Positions 1-9,377 of a stretch of 64,000 bases of DNA are shown here, one piece after another. Source of the DNA: Chitinophaga sancti. GTDB taxonomy: Bacteria; Bacteroidota; Bacteroidia; Chitinophagales; Chitinophagaceae. The position numbers were made by a program, and so were the translations under genes. A model generated the notes under the pieces. That model was not told the DNA's origin and searched no databases. It worked only from the letters and a program-made list of their open reading frames with translations. Position 1 is the stretch's first letter. Every line of letters begins with the position of its first letter. The stretch is taken from contig NZ_CP139972.1 of the NCBI RefSeq assembly GCF_034424315.1, positions 7,262,501 through 7,326,500 of the forward strand. The letters run 5' to 3'.

Positions 1-721
1 GATTGCGGTCGTATACCTCATTATTTCCCTCCTGTATCTGAAGACCAGCAGCAAAACCCGGATCTGGATCTGTGGTGGTTTATTAATCGTATACTACCTG
101 CTTATGACCTTTGTACCTGTACCGGGTGTAGGTTTTCCCAACCTGGAACCGGAAACTAACCTGGGTGCATGGCTGGACAGGACGATTCTTACGCCGGATC
201 ACCTCTGGAAATCATCCCGTACCTGGGATCCTGAAGGGATATTGAGTACCCTGCCTGCGATCGGTACCGGTTTGCTGGGGATTATGGTAGGCGATTGGGT
301 GCGCAGGAAGGATAAACCTGAAGCAGAGAAAGTGGCCTGGTTATTTACAGCAGGTTTTATCGCTGTACTGGCAGGATTAATATGGGACGGCTTTTTCCCG
401 ATCAATAAACAATTGTGGACAAGTAGCTTTGTGTTGTTTACAGCTGGCTTAGCCAGCATGGGACTGGCCCTGTGTTACTGGCTGATAGATGTACAGGGAT
501 ATAAAAAAGGTACAGCACCATTTGTGGCCTTTGGTCGTAATGCGATTACGGCTTATGTACTGTCCGGACTGGTACCAAGAATACACAGCATACCCTCTTC
601 CCTGTTCATGCCTTTGTTATCACCGCTGAATGCTTCTCTGGCAGCGGCTATCACATTGGTATTACTCATGCTTATACCTGTATGGATTATGTACAAGCGA
701 AATATTATCGTGAAGATTTAA
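1..721 (+). CDS. HGSNAT/DUF5009-like membrane acyltransferase, 3' part only
   Basis: The frame (codons starting at base 2) is open from the left edge, so the 5' end lies outside the window and the Met at 104 is internal. About 240 residues are visible, with at least five hydrophobic membrane spans. A conserved stretch near the middle (WDPEGILSTLPAIGTGLLG, then GDWVRR) and the later pattern FGRNAITAYVLS are typical of the heparan-alpha-glucosaminide N-acetyltransferase-like / DUF5009 family, which in Bacteroidota often sits near glycan-use genes and is thought to move acetyl groups onto sugars across the inner membrane. Only the family is supported; substrate is unknown. The stop is 43 bases before the next gene, an ECF sigma factor, and I see no terminator between them. 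Confidence 0.75.
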   Translation, partial: IAVVYLIISLLYLKTSSKTRIWICGGLLIVYYLLMTFVPVPGVGFPNLEPETNLGAWLDRTILTPDHLWKSSRTWDPEGILSTLPAIGTGLLGIMVGDWVRRKDKPEAEKVAWLFTAGFIAVLAGLIWDGFFPINKQLWTSSFVLFTAGLASMGLALCYWLIDVQGYKKGTAPFVAFGRNAITAYVLSGLVPRIHSIPSSLFMPLLSPLNASLAAAITLVLLMLIPVWIMYKRNIIVKI

Positions 722-763
722 GCAGTTTTTTGTATTATTAAGCGTCTTCCAAAATTTAAGCTC

Positions 764-1378
764 ATGCAATCGGAGAGTCACGTATTATGGTGGAATGCGT
801 TTAAACAGGGGGACTGGGATGCCTTTACCGCTCTCTATGGAGAGTTCTACGAACTATTGAATAACTATGGGCGAAAGTTCACGCGCGATGAAGACCTCAT
901 CCATGATGTAGTGCACGATCTTTTTGTAAGAATATGGACTACGCGTCAACGCCTGGGTGAACCTGTATCTGTAAAAAATTATTTGTACAAAGCATTCCGT
1001 TCTACCTTATTCCGTAAGATCCAGTCTCTTTCCAAATTTGTGGAACTGGACGGGGAAGGCAATGGTTTTACCGTCAACTTTATTCCTGATGCCTCTTTCA
1101 GGCAGGAAGAGCAGGAGCTGAGAAAGCAGGTAATTGAAATGGTGAATACTTTGCCTGCCAGGCAACAGGAAATCATCTTCCTGCGATTTTATGAAGGTAT
1201 GTCCTACGAAGAGATCTCTGTTATTATGGACATCAATATGAGTTCCACGTACAAGTTATTATATAAAGCCCTCGATAACCTCCAAAAGGCCTCCAACAAA
1301 CAAACCTGGCTGCTGATATGCTGCCTTTTTTTCCTGCTGAAAAATATTTCTAAAAAAATTCCGATTCCGGAGGGATAA
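764..1378 (+). CDS. ECF RNA polymerase sigma factor (SusCD-associated)
   Basis: A 204-residue ECF sigma-70 protein. Region 2 is visible at about residues 20-85 (FTRDEDLIHDVVHDLFVRIW) and region 4 at about 125-175 (LPARQQEIIFLRFYEGMSYEEI followed by a helix-turn-helix). It should direct core RNA polymerase to the adjacent SusC/SusD genes when released by the FecR anti-sigma encoded directly downstream. The last 25 residues form a hydrophobic tail (TWLLICCLFFLLKNI) that is not part of sigma region 4; a similar tail occurs on the second ECF factor of this window. The family and the gene order sigma-fecR-susC-susD are well established in Bacteroidota; the tail's role is unknown. Confidence 0.93.
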   Translation: MQSESHVLWWNAFKQGDWDAFTALYGEFYELLNNYGRKFTRDEDLIHDVVHDLFVRIWTTRQRLGEPVSVKNYLYKAFRSTLFRKIQSLSKFVELDGEGNGFTVNFIPDASFRQEEQELRKQVIEMVNTLPARQQEIIFLRFYEGMSYEEISVIMDINMSSTYKLLYKALDNLQKASNKQTWLLICCLFFLLKNISKKIPIPEG

Positions 1379-1423
1379 TTTTTACTATGTCATGTATAAT
1401 ACCAATAAACAGGGGATAGCGTG

Positions 1424-2452
1424 ATGAACAATGATAAATATTTAGACTATTCACTACAGGATTTTTTGGACGATGATGCCTTTATTAAATGGGTATCAGG
1501 TAAAGAACAAGACCCTGTAGCAGCAGAATTCTGGAGCGAATTCCCTGTACTGTATCCTGCAGCAGCTGCCAACTTTAAGTTTGCTGTTACTGTGATCCGT
1601 TCCTATCGGTCACAGGAGTTCTGGAACAATAAAGATAACAAAGCCCGTGTACTCGAAAGGATCACGGCTACTATAGCAACTCAGGGTGCGCGCCCTGTAC
1701 GCATGCGTTGGTTGAACAACTGGGTGCGTGCAGCAGCTGTAGCCCTGGTAATCACTGCCGGTGGATTTATGATTGTGAATCATTATTCACGGCCACACAT
1801 GGAGCAGGTAGCAACTGGTTATGGAGAAATGAGAACAGTGACCTTGCCAGACCACAGCACCGTAACACTCAATGCATCATCTGCCATTTCATTCAATGAA
1901 GAATGGAGTGACAAACAAGCAAGGGAAGTATGGATAGAAGGGGAGGCCTATTTCGATGTAAAGCATATCAACCGAACCGGCCCCGGCCAGCAATTTATAG
2001 TACATAGCAATGGTATTAGTATAGAAGTACTGGGTACATCCTTCAATGTAAGAAGCCGTCATGGCAGAACCAAAGTTGGATTGATCACCGGTAAGATCAA
2101 AGTAGATTATAATAAGGATCGCTCGCTCGTCATGTTGCCCGGAGACTATGTGGAATACGCAGACAATAAATTATCAGTAACAAGAAAATTAGATAAGCCC
2201 GAGAAGATTAAGCGCTGGACTGAGATACAGCTTACGTTTACAGATGCCACTTTAGGTGAGATCATAGAAACACTGCAGGATAACTATGGCTATACCGTAA
2301 AAGTAGCGGATGCCTCACTCAGGAAGTTAAAGATTGAAGGAGATATTAACGTAACGAATGTTGAAGAACTCTTAACCGTAATTACCACTACGCTAAACGT
2401 AACAATTGATCGTCCTTCCAAAAAGGAACTGGTCATCACATCAGGAAAGTAA
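1424..2452 (+). CDS. FecR-family anti-sigma factor
   Basis: About 342 residues: a cytoplasmic N-terminal sigma-binding part, one membrane span near residues 105-120 (AAAVALVITAGGFMIV), a periplasmic FecR domain (GYGEMRTVTLPDHSTVTLNASS, then EVWIEGEAYFDV) and a C-terminal DUF4974 domain that would contact the STN domain of the TonB-dependent transporter. It would hold the upstream sigma factor inactive until SusC senses substrate. I chose the ATG at 1424, nine bases after an AGGGG ribosome-binding site; a GTG at 1421 is an alternative. Downstream, a short hairpin (TACGCG at 2459 with CGCGTA at 2472) lies in the 51-base gap before susC, with a purine-rich GGAGGAA in its loop. Confidence 0.93.
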   Translation: MNNDKYLDYSLQDFLDDDAFIKWVSGKEQDPVAAEFWSEFPVLYPAAAANFKFAVTVIRSYRSQEFWNNKDNKARVLERITATIATQGARPVRMRWLNNWVRAAAVALVITAGGFMIVNHYSRPHMEQVATGYGEMRTVTLPDHSTVTLNASSAISFNEEWSDKQAREVWIEGEAYFDVKHINRTGPGQQFIVHSNGISIEVLGTSFNVRSRHGRTKVGLITGKIKVDYNKDRSLVMLPGDYVEYADNKLSVTRKLDKPEKIKRWTEIQLTFTDATLGEIIETLQDNYGYTVKVADASLRKLKIEGDINVTNVEELLTVITTTLNVTIDRPSKKELVITSGK

Positions 2453-2503
2453 AGGGAGTACGCGGAGGAAGCGCGTATAAACAGTACACGTAAAAAAAAA
2501 CTA

Positions 2504-5500
2504 ATGAACATCTTAAACCAAAATCTACTTTTGGGGCTGCTTTCCTGTGCCCTGCTACCAGGTATTGCTGCACCTGTCAGCGCACAGACGCCCGCAATGT
2601 ATGCTTCCGTGAGGCAGACAGATAATATCCCATACCACAAGGCAGGAACAATGTCACTTAAAGATGCATTGGTAAGGCTGAAAAAGCTGCAAAATATCCG
2701 TTTCGCATACAGAGAGGGACTGCTGGATGGCAAAATGGTACCTGCTGATCTTGTAGACAGAGCAGAAACAATGGAGGCAGAAGCTGCCTTAAAATTATTA
2801 CTATCTGATTTCGCACTCGGTTATATGCGTGTCAATAAGACACAGTATTCTATTTATAACAGTGATGCGAATGCAACTATTCTCAATTACAATTCTCTCT
2901 TCGCTGATAAACTGAAAGGTAAAATTACCGGCCCTGATGGTGTACCTGTACCTGGCGCTACTATTTCTGTAAAAGGTAAATCTTCTATCGCTACTGTGGC
3001 GAATGAAAAAGGGGAATTCGAACTCAACCTGAAAGATGCTACCCTGCCGGTTGTACTGGTGGTTTCATCTATTGGATTTGACAAACAGGAGATCACTGTA
3101 AGCAGTGCCACGGATCTTGTGGGTGTATCACTGGTGGAATCCAATAAAGCACTCTCTGAAGTAGTGGTAACTGCATTGGGTATCAAAAAGGATAGGAAAG
3201 CGCTGGCATATGCGGTAACCGAAGTAAAGGGTACTGATTTCACACAGGCCCGCGAGGTGAACATTGCCAATGCGCTGACAGGTAAAGTTGCCGGTGTGAA
3301 CGCAACCAGCCTTGCAAGTGGCCCTGGTGGTTCCAGCCGCGTGATCATCCGGGGTAACACTTCCCTGAATGGAGATAACCAACCCCTGTATGTTGTAAAT
3401 GGTATGCCTATCGATAACACAACGCCGGGTGGTAGCCCTACCACAGGTGGCGGTGGTCAGAACGTAGACCGTGGTGATGGTATTGGTGGGATCAACCCTG
3501 ATGATATCGAAACCATCAGCGTGTTGAAAGGTGGTACTGCTGCGGCCCTGTATGGTTCCCGCGCTGCAAACGGGGTGATCGTGATCACTACCAAAAAAGG
3601 TCGTGCCCGCAAAGGTATAGGTCTGGATTACAATTCTACTTTTACTGCTGAAACACCAGCTGTGTATCCTGAATGGCAATATGAATATGGCCAGGGTGAT
3701 GGTGGTGTAAAACCTAATTCACAGTCACAGGCAGTGACCTGGGGCCGCCGTAGCTGGGGAGCTAAGATGGATGGTCAGAATTACATCGCATTTGATGGGA
3801 AGGAACATCCTTATTCTCCACAGAAAAATAATATCAAAAACTTCTACCGTACAGGTGCTACCTATACCAATACTGTCGCTTTCAGCGGTGGTAATGAATC
3901 AATGAATTTCCGCTTCTCGCTGGCTAATACCAACAGTAAGAGCATCGTTCCGAATTCAAAGTTTGATAGAAAAATTGCAAACCTGAACCTGAATGCTGTA
4001 CTGGGTAAGAGACTGAGCATAGAAGCAATAGCGCAATACAATGTAGAGAATGCCACAAACCGTTCCAGTTCCGGGGATGCTACCGGCAACCCCAACTGGG
4101 GCGTATATATGATCGCGAATACAGTAGATATCCGCTCACTGGATCCAGGTTATGATGCAAACGGTCGTGAAATACAGTGGAACGAAACTGCCTATGCTTC
4201 CAACCCTTATTTCGTAGTGAACCGCTTTAAGAACAATGATACCAAGAACCGTTTCATTGGCCAGGCAAGCGTAAAATACGACCTGATGAAGAACCTGTAT
4301 GTGAAAGGAAATGTCAGCCGTGACTTCTTTAACTACGACTATGTAGGCATCCTACCTACCGGTACCGTATATACTACAAATGCGACGGGTGAATACAGTG
4401 GTTTGAGAAATGCAGTATCAGAAACCAACTCTATGCTGACTGCGAACTACAATACCAGGCTGGCCGGAAAGATCGGGTTGAATGTACTGGCAGGTGGTAA
4501 CGCACGCCGTTACAAATCAAATTCAACATTGATCACTGGTACACAGTTCATCATTCCGTTCTTCTATAGCTACACCAACTTAAGTACTGTAACTACTACA
4601 CCGGCAAGAAATAACGTAGCGACCAACTCTGTATTCGGAGCAATAGATATGGATTATAAGTCCATCCTGTTCCTGAACTTCAGCGCCCGCCAGGACTGGT
4701 TCTCTACTTTAAGCCCACAGAATAACCACATCTTTTACCCTGCAGTAGGTACAAGCTTCATCCTTTCTGATGCAGTGAAATTGCCTAAAGCCATAAGCTA
4801 TGCCAAATTACGTACATCATGGGCACAGGTGGGAGGCGCTACACCTGATCCCTACATCTTAAACCAGAGTTATACCATGGTACAGGGTGGACATGCCGGC
4901 CAACCTGTGCAGACAGTGACCCAGTCCGGTGGTGCAAACCTGGTCACTAATCCCAACCTGAAACCACTCACCGCTACTACTTTTGAAGCAGGTGTGGAAG
5001 CTCAGTTCCTGAATAACCGTGTAGGTTTTGATATCACTTACTATAGTAAGCAAACCACGGACGACATTTTAAGTACTGCAATTTCTACTGCAACCGGTTA
5101 TAATAAGGCCCTGCTGAATGTAGGTAAATTGTCTAACAAAGGTATTGAGGTACTGCTGACAGGTACCCCTGTAAAGTCTAAGAACTTTACCTGGAACGTG
5201 AGCTATAACATGGCTTACAACAAGAGTGAGGTGATCCAGCTGGCAGCAGGTCTGACCACCCTGGAGAAAGCGACCAGCGTAGGTAGCTGGGCATTCGTAC
5301 ACGATGCTGTAGGTCATCCTTATGGTGTGATCAAGGGCTATTCCGTAGCGAAAAATGAAAAGGGTGAAACCATTTATAACAGCGCTACCGGTTATGAGCA
5401 GAAGAGTGCACTGAAATACTTAGGAAATGGTGTACCACCACTGACCATGGGTTTCAGCAACACGTTCAGATATAAACGCCTGTCTCTGGATATATTGGTA

Positions 5501-5950
5501 GATGGTAAGTTCGGTAACAAAGTATTTTCTGTAATGGATGTATACGCTACCCGTTTCGGTCTGCACAAGAAGACCCTGGCAGGTCGTGAAAACGGGCTGG
5601 CCCTGAGCGGTGTAGATCAGAATGGTAATCCTTATGCGAAGACAATTCCTGTATCTAACCTGCGTCTTTACTACGACAATACAAAGAACTACACAGATCA
5701 GTTCATGTATGATGGTAGTTTTGTAAAACTGCGGCAGGTGGTATTTAGCTACCAGCTGCCAGTACAAAAACTGAAGATCGTGGAGAGTGCTTCCCTGTCT
5801 TTCGTAGCGCGTAACCTGCTTACCCTGTACAAGCAAACGGACAACTTTGATCCGGAATCCAGCTACACGAACGGTAATGCGCAGGGCTTCGAAGCGTTTG
5901 GTATACCACGCACCCGGAGCTTTGGTCTGAACCTGATGGCTAAATTCTAA
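2504..5950 (+). CDS. SusC/RagA-family TonB-dependent transporter with STN signalling domain
   Basis: 1148 residues. A signal peptide (to about residue 28, ending VSAQ) is followed by a secretin/TonB short N-terminal (STN) domain at about 45-125, a carboxypeptidase-regulatory-like domain at about 140-215 (GPDGVPVPGATISVKG), the plug (about 220-370, with DDIETISVLKGGTAAALYGSRA) and a large outer-membrane beta-barrel ending in an aromatic-rich last strand (SFGLNLMAKF). It forms the substrate channel, lidded by the SusD-like lipoprotein encoded next. The STN domain fits control by the upstream FecR/sigma pair. The gene has no gap to the next coding frame, which supports one transcript. Substrate cannot be read from sequence; the downstream enzymes suggest a nitrogen-containing acid rather than a polysaccharide, since no glycoside hydrolase is present. 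Confidence 0.95.
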   Translation: MNILNQNLLLGLLSCALLPGIAAPVSAQTPAMYASVRQTDNIPYHKAGTMSLKDALVRLKKLQNIRFAYREGLLDGKMVPADLVDRAETMEAEAALKLLLSDFALGYMRVNKTQYSIYNSDANATILNYNSLFADKLKGKITGPDGVPVPGATISVKGKSSIATVANEKGEFELNLKDATLPVVLVVSSIGFDKQEITVSSATDLVGVSLVESNKALSEVVVTALGIKKDRKALAYAVTEVKGTDFTQAREVNIANALTGKVAGVNATSLASGPGGSSRVIIRGNTSLNGDNQPLYVVNGMPIDNTTPGGSPTTGGGGQNVDRGDGIGGINPDDIETISVLKGGTAAALYGSRAANGVIVITTKKGRARKGIGLDYNSTFTAETPAVYPEWQYEYGQGDGGVKPNSQSQAVTWGRRSWGAKMDGQNYIAFDGKEHPYSPQKNNIKNFYRTGATYTNTVAFSGGNESMNFRFSLANTNSKSIVPNSKFDRKIANLNLNAVLGKRLSIEAIAQYNVENATNRSSSGDATGNPNWGVYMIANTVDIRSLDPGYDANGREIQWNETAYASNPYFVVNRFKNNDTKNRFIGQASVKYDLMKNLYVKGNVSRDFFNYDYVGILPTGTVYTTNATGEYSGLRNAVSETNSMLTANYNTRLAGKIGLNVLAGGNARRYKSNSTLITGTQFIIPFFYSYTNLSTVTTTPARNNVATNSVFGAIDMDYKSILFLNFSARQDWFSTLSPQNNHIFYPAVGTSFILSDAVKLPKAISYAKLRTSWAQVGGATPDPYILNQSYTMVQGGHAGQPVQTVTQSGGANLVTNPNLKPLTATTFEAGVEAQFLNNRVGFDITYYSKQTTDDILSTAISTATGYNKALLNVGKLSNKGIEVLLTGTPVKSKNFTWNVSYNMAYNKSEVIQLAAGLTTLEKATSVGSWAFVHDAVGHPYGVIKGYSVAKNEKGETIYNSATGYEQKSALKYLGNGVPPLTMGFSNTFRYKRLSLDILVDGKFGNKVFSVMDVYATRFGLHKKTLAGRENGLALSGVDQNGNPYAKTIPVSNLRLYYDNTKNYTDQFMYDGSFVKLRQVVFSYQLPVQKLKIVESASLSFVARNLLTLYKQTDNFDPESSYTNGNAQGFEAFGIPRTRSFGLNLMAKF

Positions 5951-5974
5951 TTGTTCATGTTACACACTCGAATT

Positions 5975-7495
5975 ATGAAAATGCGTTTTAACTTTCTGAT
6001 ATATACAGCCATCGCAGCGATGTTAACGATGCAGTCCTGCGACAAAGGCTTCGAAGATATGAATGTGAATCCGGATGCGTCAACGAACATTGTTCCGGAA
6101 TATATGTTCAGCAAGTCATTGCTGGATGCCCTGAACAATAGCTGGTTTGCGACTGATGTACTGGCCTGCAGCGGATCTATGCAGCAGTTTGCAACTTACA
6201 AAGATGTACCGGGTATAGGGGATAAATATTATTTTCAACAGGGTACCTATCCATATGACTTTTTTACAACGGGGTATCCTAATGCTGTGAATGAAATATC
6301 CACAGTGATCAACGCACTTGATGCATCAGAAACCAACAAATTGTCTATTTCCCGTATCTGGCGTGCATTTATCATGAGCCGCCTTACGGATCTCTATGGT
6401 GATATTCCTTATTCTGAAGCAGCAAAGGGATATACCGGTAATGTGTTTACACCTAAGTACGATGCGCAGCAGGCCATTTATGCTGACATGCTGAAAGAAC
6501 TGGATGAATCTGCAACGGCGCTGGATGCTTCCAAAGCTACTTTTGGCCCGGGTGATTATATCTACCAGGGTAATGTAAGCAGGTGGAAGAAATTTGCTTA
6601 CTCGCTCATGCTGCGCCTGGGCATGCGCATGTCAAAAGTAGATGCGGCGTCTTCCCAGGCATGGGTCCAGAAAGCCATTGCAGGTGGTGTGATCACTGAT
6701 GATGCGGACATTGCTACCATGAAGTATACAGATGGTACTGCGCTAAACAGGAATCCAAGAGCGGCTGCACTGATATCAAACGACTATGGTGTAGCAGATG
6801 GTAAGAGTAACACAGAAGGAGGTAAACTGGCGCAGACCTTCATCAACATGCTGAAGAACAATAATGACCCGCGCCTGAATGTAATCGCGATTGTATGGAA
6901 AGATGGTAAGGCAGATACGACGACTGCTTTACAATCAGGGATGCCAAATGGCTTGTTGCTGAAGCCGGATAATTTTGTTACTTACTCAGAACCGAACCCT
7001 GCCACCATTTTACAATACACAGCGCCGATTATCGTGATGAGTGCTGCTGAAGTAAACCTGTACCTGGCAGAAGCGGCTGTAAGAGGCTGGTATGCCGGAG
7101 ATGCGGCTGCTTCGTTTGCCAATGCAATTGGGGCTTCTATGCGCAACTGGGCAAAGTTCGGTGCTGCCGGTGTGATTGCTGACAGCAGGATCACTGCTTA
7201 CCAGGCGGCACATGTACTGGCTGGTACTACTGCACAGCAACTGGAAATGATCGGGAATGAATACTATGTATCACTGTTCCTTGATGGGCAGCAGATCCAT
7301 GCTAACTGGCGTCGTTTGGGTTATCCTGCAATCATCCCGGTGAACATTCCTGGTAACATTACCGGCGGTTCGATTCCCCGCCGCCTGCTGTATCCGCCTT
7401 CTGAAGAAAGTGTGAACGCTGCAAGTTTGCAGGAAGCCGTGAACAGACAAGGCGCTAACCTGATGACAACCCGCGTATGGTGGGATAAAGAATAA
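5975..7495 (+). CDS. SusD/RagB-family substrate-binding lipoprotein (SusD-like_2 type)
   Basis: About 506 residues. I chose the ATG at 5975 because it gives a compact lipoprotein signal with the lipobox cysteine at about residue 22 (TMQSC); in-frame TTG 5951 and ATG 5957 would add an unlikely leader. The pattern after the Cys (DKGFEDMNVNPDAS) is that of the 'SusD/RagB nutrient-binding outer membrane lipoprotein' group, which differs from classic glycan SusD proteins and is common in loci for peptides and other small nutrients. It would be anchored on the outer face of the outer membrane as the lid of the SusC barrel. The C-terminal NRQGANLMTTRVWWDK is usual for the group. Confidence 0.92.
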   Translation: MKMRFNFLIYTAIAAMLTMQSCDKGFEDMNVNPDASTNIVPEYMFSKSLLDALNNSWFATDVLACSGSMQQFATYKDVPGIGDKYYFQQGTYPYDFFTTGYPNAVNEISTVINALDASETNKLSISRIWRAFIMSRLTDLYGDIPYSEAAKGYTGNVFTPKYDAQQAIYADMLKELDESATALDASKATFGPGDYIYQGNVSRWKKFAYSLMLRLGMRMSKVDAASSQAWVQKAIAGGVITDDADIATMKYTDGTALNRNPRAAALISNDYGVADGKSNTEGGKLAQTFINMLKNNNDPRLNVIAIVWKDGKADTTTALQSGMPNGLLLKPDNFVTYSEPNPATILQYTAPIIVMSAAEVNLYLAEAAVRGWYAGDAAASFANAIGASMRNWAKFGAAGVIADSRITAYQAAHVLAGTTAQQLEMIGNEYYVSLFLDGQQIHANWRRLGYPAIIPVNIPGNITGGSIPRRLLYPPSEESVNAASLQEAVNRQGANLMTTRVWWDKE

Positions 7496-7514
7496 TCCTC
7501 TCAAATTTTCTATC

Positions 7515-7976
7515 ATGCAAAACCAAAGAAGATCAGTATTAAAGAAGATGTTGGCTGCGGCAGCCGGGTTCACCGGAATCAGTGCTGTTGCAAAAGCAGC
7601 CGGCGCTACACTACCTGCCACTACTGAAAATGGAAATGTAGTATATGACCAGGAAGTACCTTTGTTTTCCAGCTTCAAAGTACATGGCAATACCGTATAC
7701 ATTGCTGGTATCGGTGCTCATTTTGATGGCGATATCAAAGCACATACTGATCATGTGCTGAAGGAGATGGAAGCACAGTTAAAAAAGGCAGGTTCTTCGA
7801 TGGACAAGGTGCTGAAGGTAAGTGTATTCCTGCATGACCTGAACGACTACAAGGCTATGAATGAAGTGTACAGGGGCCGTTTTGGATCGAATCCTCCGGT
7901 AAGAACTACCGTAGCTGTATATGGAGGAGTGCCGGGAGACTCTCTTGTAGAGATGGACTGCATCGCATCGCTATAA
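7515..7976 (+). CDS. Exported RidA (YjgF/UK114)-family protein
   Basis: 153 residues, 19 bases after the SusD gene. The C-terminal 120 residues match the RidA family, including the conserved Arg (about R130, in NPPVRTTVAV) that in RidA binds the carboxylate of the imine substrate. RidA hydrolyses reactive enamine/imine products of PLP-dependent ammonia-lyases to 2-keto acids and ammonia. The odd feature is the N-terminus: residues 1-30 (QNQRRSVLKKMLAAAAGF, then AKAAGA) look like a twin-arginine signal, so this copy is predicted to act in the periplasm. The next gene encodes a PLP enzyme with its own Tat-like signal, which fits a shared job. RidA family is sure; export is inferred. Confidence 0.9.
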   Translation: MQNQRRSVLKKMLAAAAGFTGISAVAKAAGATLPATTENGNVVYDQEVPLFSSFKVHGNTVYIAGIGAHFDGDIKAHTDHVLKEMEAQLKKAGSSMDKVLKVSVFLHDLNDYKAMNEVYRGRFGSNPPVRTTVAVYGGVPGDSLVEMDCIASL

Positions 7977-7997
7977 CAATAGTTCCCCCTTCTCTAC

Positions 7998-8030
7998 GGG
8001 ATCGCTTCTTAAAGCGATCCCCCTTTCTTC
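7998..8030 (+). terminator. Hairpin between ridA-like and SelA-like genes
   Basis: A perfect 10-bp stem (GGGATCGCTT at 7998-8007 with AAGCGATCCC at 8012-8021) and a 4-base loop, followed by a pyrimidine-rich but broken T-tract (CCTTTCTTC). It may cause partial termination or protect the upstream mRNA inside the operon. The same stem core recurs in the terminator at 17465-17502. Confidence 0.55.
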
Positions 8031-8051
8031 TTACTTTTTATTTTACTACTC

Positions 8052-9287
8052 ATGAACCGCAGAGACTTATTGAAAAATATGTCTGTGATCCCTGTATTCG
8101 GGGCTTTCGCAGGCAGTGCCAGTATATTGCCATTAAGCGCCACAGCCAATACTGTTGCTAAAGATTATTTTAAAGAACTGGGTATTCGCACCTTTATCAA
8201 TGCTGCCGGTACTTACACGGCTATGACGGGTTCGCTCATGCGCCCCGAAGTGATGAATGCCATTAACTATGCTTCCAAAGATTTTGTTTTACTTGATGAG
8301 CTGCAGGATAAGGTAGGCGAACGCATAGCGCAATTGCTGAAATGTGAATATGCCACTGTTACCTCCGGTTGTGCATCTGCCATGACGCTGGGTGCAGCAG
8401 GTGTGCTCACCGGTATGGATGAAAAGAAGGTAGCACAGCTGCCTCATTTGGAAGGTACAGGTATGAAAACAGAAGTGATCATTCAGCGCAAACATGATAT
8501 TGCATATGCACATGCGCTGAAGAACACAGGGTTAAAGATTGTCTATACGGATACGAAGGAAGACCTGATCAATGCTATCTCTGACAAGACGGCACTGATG
8601 TACTTCCTGAATGCAAATAATTTTGACGGACCGGTGCAGGTAGAGGAGTTTCAGAAAATAGCCGCGGCGCACAACATTCCTACGATGATAGATTGTGCAG
8701 CAGATGTACCTCCTGTGGAAAACCTGTTTAAGTACACTAAGATGGGGTATGACCTGGTTTGCTTTTCTGGTGGTAAGGGAATTCGGGGTCCGCAGAGTGC
8801 TGGTTTACTGCTGGGCAGAAAGAAATACATCCAGGCAGCGCGTCTCAGTGCACCGCCAAGAGGGAACACCATTGGTCGTGGTCTGAAAGTAAATAAAGAA
8901 GAAATACTCGGTATGCTGATAGCGCTGGAAACCTACCTGGCTACCGACCATGATAAAGAGTGGAAGATGTGGGAAGCACAGGTAAAACTGATCGGAGATG
9001 CTGCGACTTCAGTGGGTGGTGTGAAGACGACAGTGAAAGTACCGGCTATTGCCAATCATGTACCTACACTGCATATAAGCTGGGATGAGAAAAAAATTCC
9101 TGCTACAGCTGCCCAGTTAAAAGAAAAGCTGAGAAGCGGTAATCCATCTATCGAAGTTGCTGATGGGGAAAACCAGCATGCCATAGCCATTACGACCTGG
9201 ATGCTGGTACCCGGACAGGAAAAGATAGTCGCTGCAGCGCTCAAAAAGGCGCTGACAGAAAAGGCACTTGCAGAAACGCATGGCTGA
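8052..9287 (+). CDS. Tat-exported SelA-fold PLP-dependent lyase-like enzyme
   Basis: 411 residues of the SelA/D-glucosaminate-6-phosphate ammonia-lyase (DgaE-like) branch of fold-type I PLP enzymes. The Schiff-base lysine is about K242 in SGGKGIRGPQS, with the PLP-ring Asp in TMIDCAADVPP about 25 residues before it and a Thr/Ser-rich phosphate site (VTSGCASAMTLGAAG, about 100-115). These enzymes remove ammonia (and water or another group) from hydroxylated amino acids or amino-sugar acids. The N-terminus (NRRDLLKNMSVIPVFGAFAG) is a twin-arginine signal, so the enzyme should be folded with PLP in the cytoplasm and then exported, which is unusual for this family. It is not selenocysteine synthase: no selA context. 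Product of the reaction would suit RidA, encoded just upstream. Confidence 0.85.
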   Translation: MNRRDLLKNMSVIPVFGAFAGSASILPLSATANTVAKDYFKELGIRTFINAAGTYTAMTGSLMRPEVMNAINYASKDFVLLDELQDKVGERIAQLLKCEYATVTSGCASAMTLGAAGVLTGMDEKKVAQLPHLEGTGMKTEVIIQRKHDIAYAHALKNTGLKIVYTDTKEDLINAISDKTALMYFLNANNFDGPVQVEEFQKIAAAHNIPTMIDCAADVPPVENLFKYTKMGYDLVCFSGGKGIRGPQSAGLLLGRKKYIQAARLSAPPRGNTIGRGLKVNKEEILGMLIALETYLATDHDKEWKMWEAQVKLIGDAATSVGGVKTTVKVPAIANHVPTLHISWDEKKIPATAAQLKEKLRSGNPSIEVADGENQHAIAITTWMLVPGQEKIVAAALKKALTEKALAETHG

Positions 9288-9312
9288 TAAATTGGAGTGT
9301 GTCTAGTCACCT

Positions 9313-9346
9313 ACAGGGAGTCTTTTGGGGCTCCCTGTTAATTTTT
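9313..9346 (+). terminator. Intrinsic terminator-like hairpin within the catabolic operon
   Basis: Stem ACAGGGAGTC (9313-9322) with GGCTCCCTGT (9329-9338), one G-T pair, loop TTTTGG, followed by TAATTTTT. It lies between the SelA-like gene and the amidohydrolase, so downstream genes may be expressed at a lower level or from a separate promoter. Confidence 0.6.
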
Positions 9347-9377
9347 ACTACAGGTCTTAACATTAAAGTTACAGCCG

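Noticed and set aside
5951..5974. In-frame TTG 5951 and ATG 5957 as starts of the first SusD gene
   Set aside because: They would put extra charged residues before the lipoprotein signal; ATG 5975 gives a normal signal with the lipobox at residue 22.
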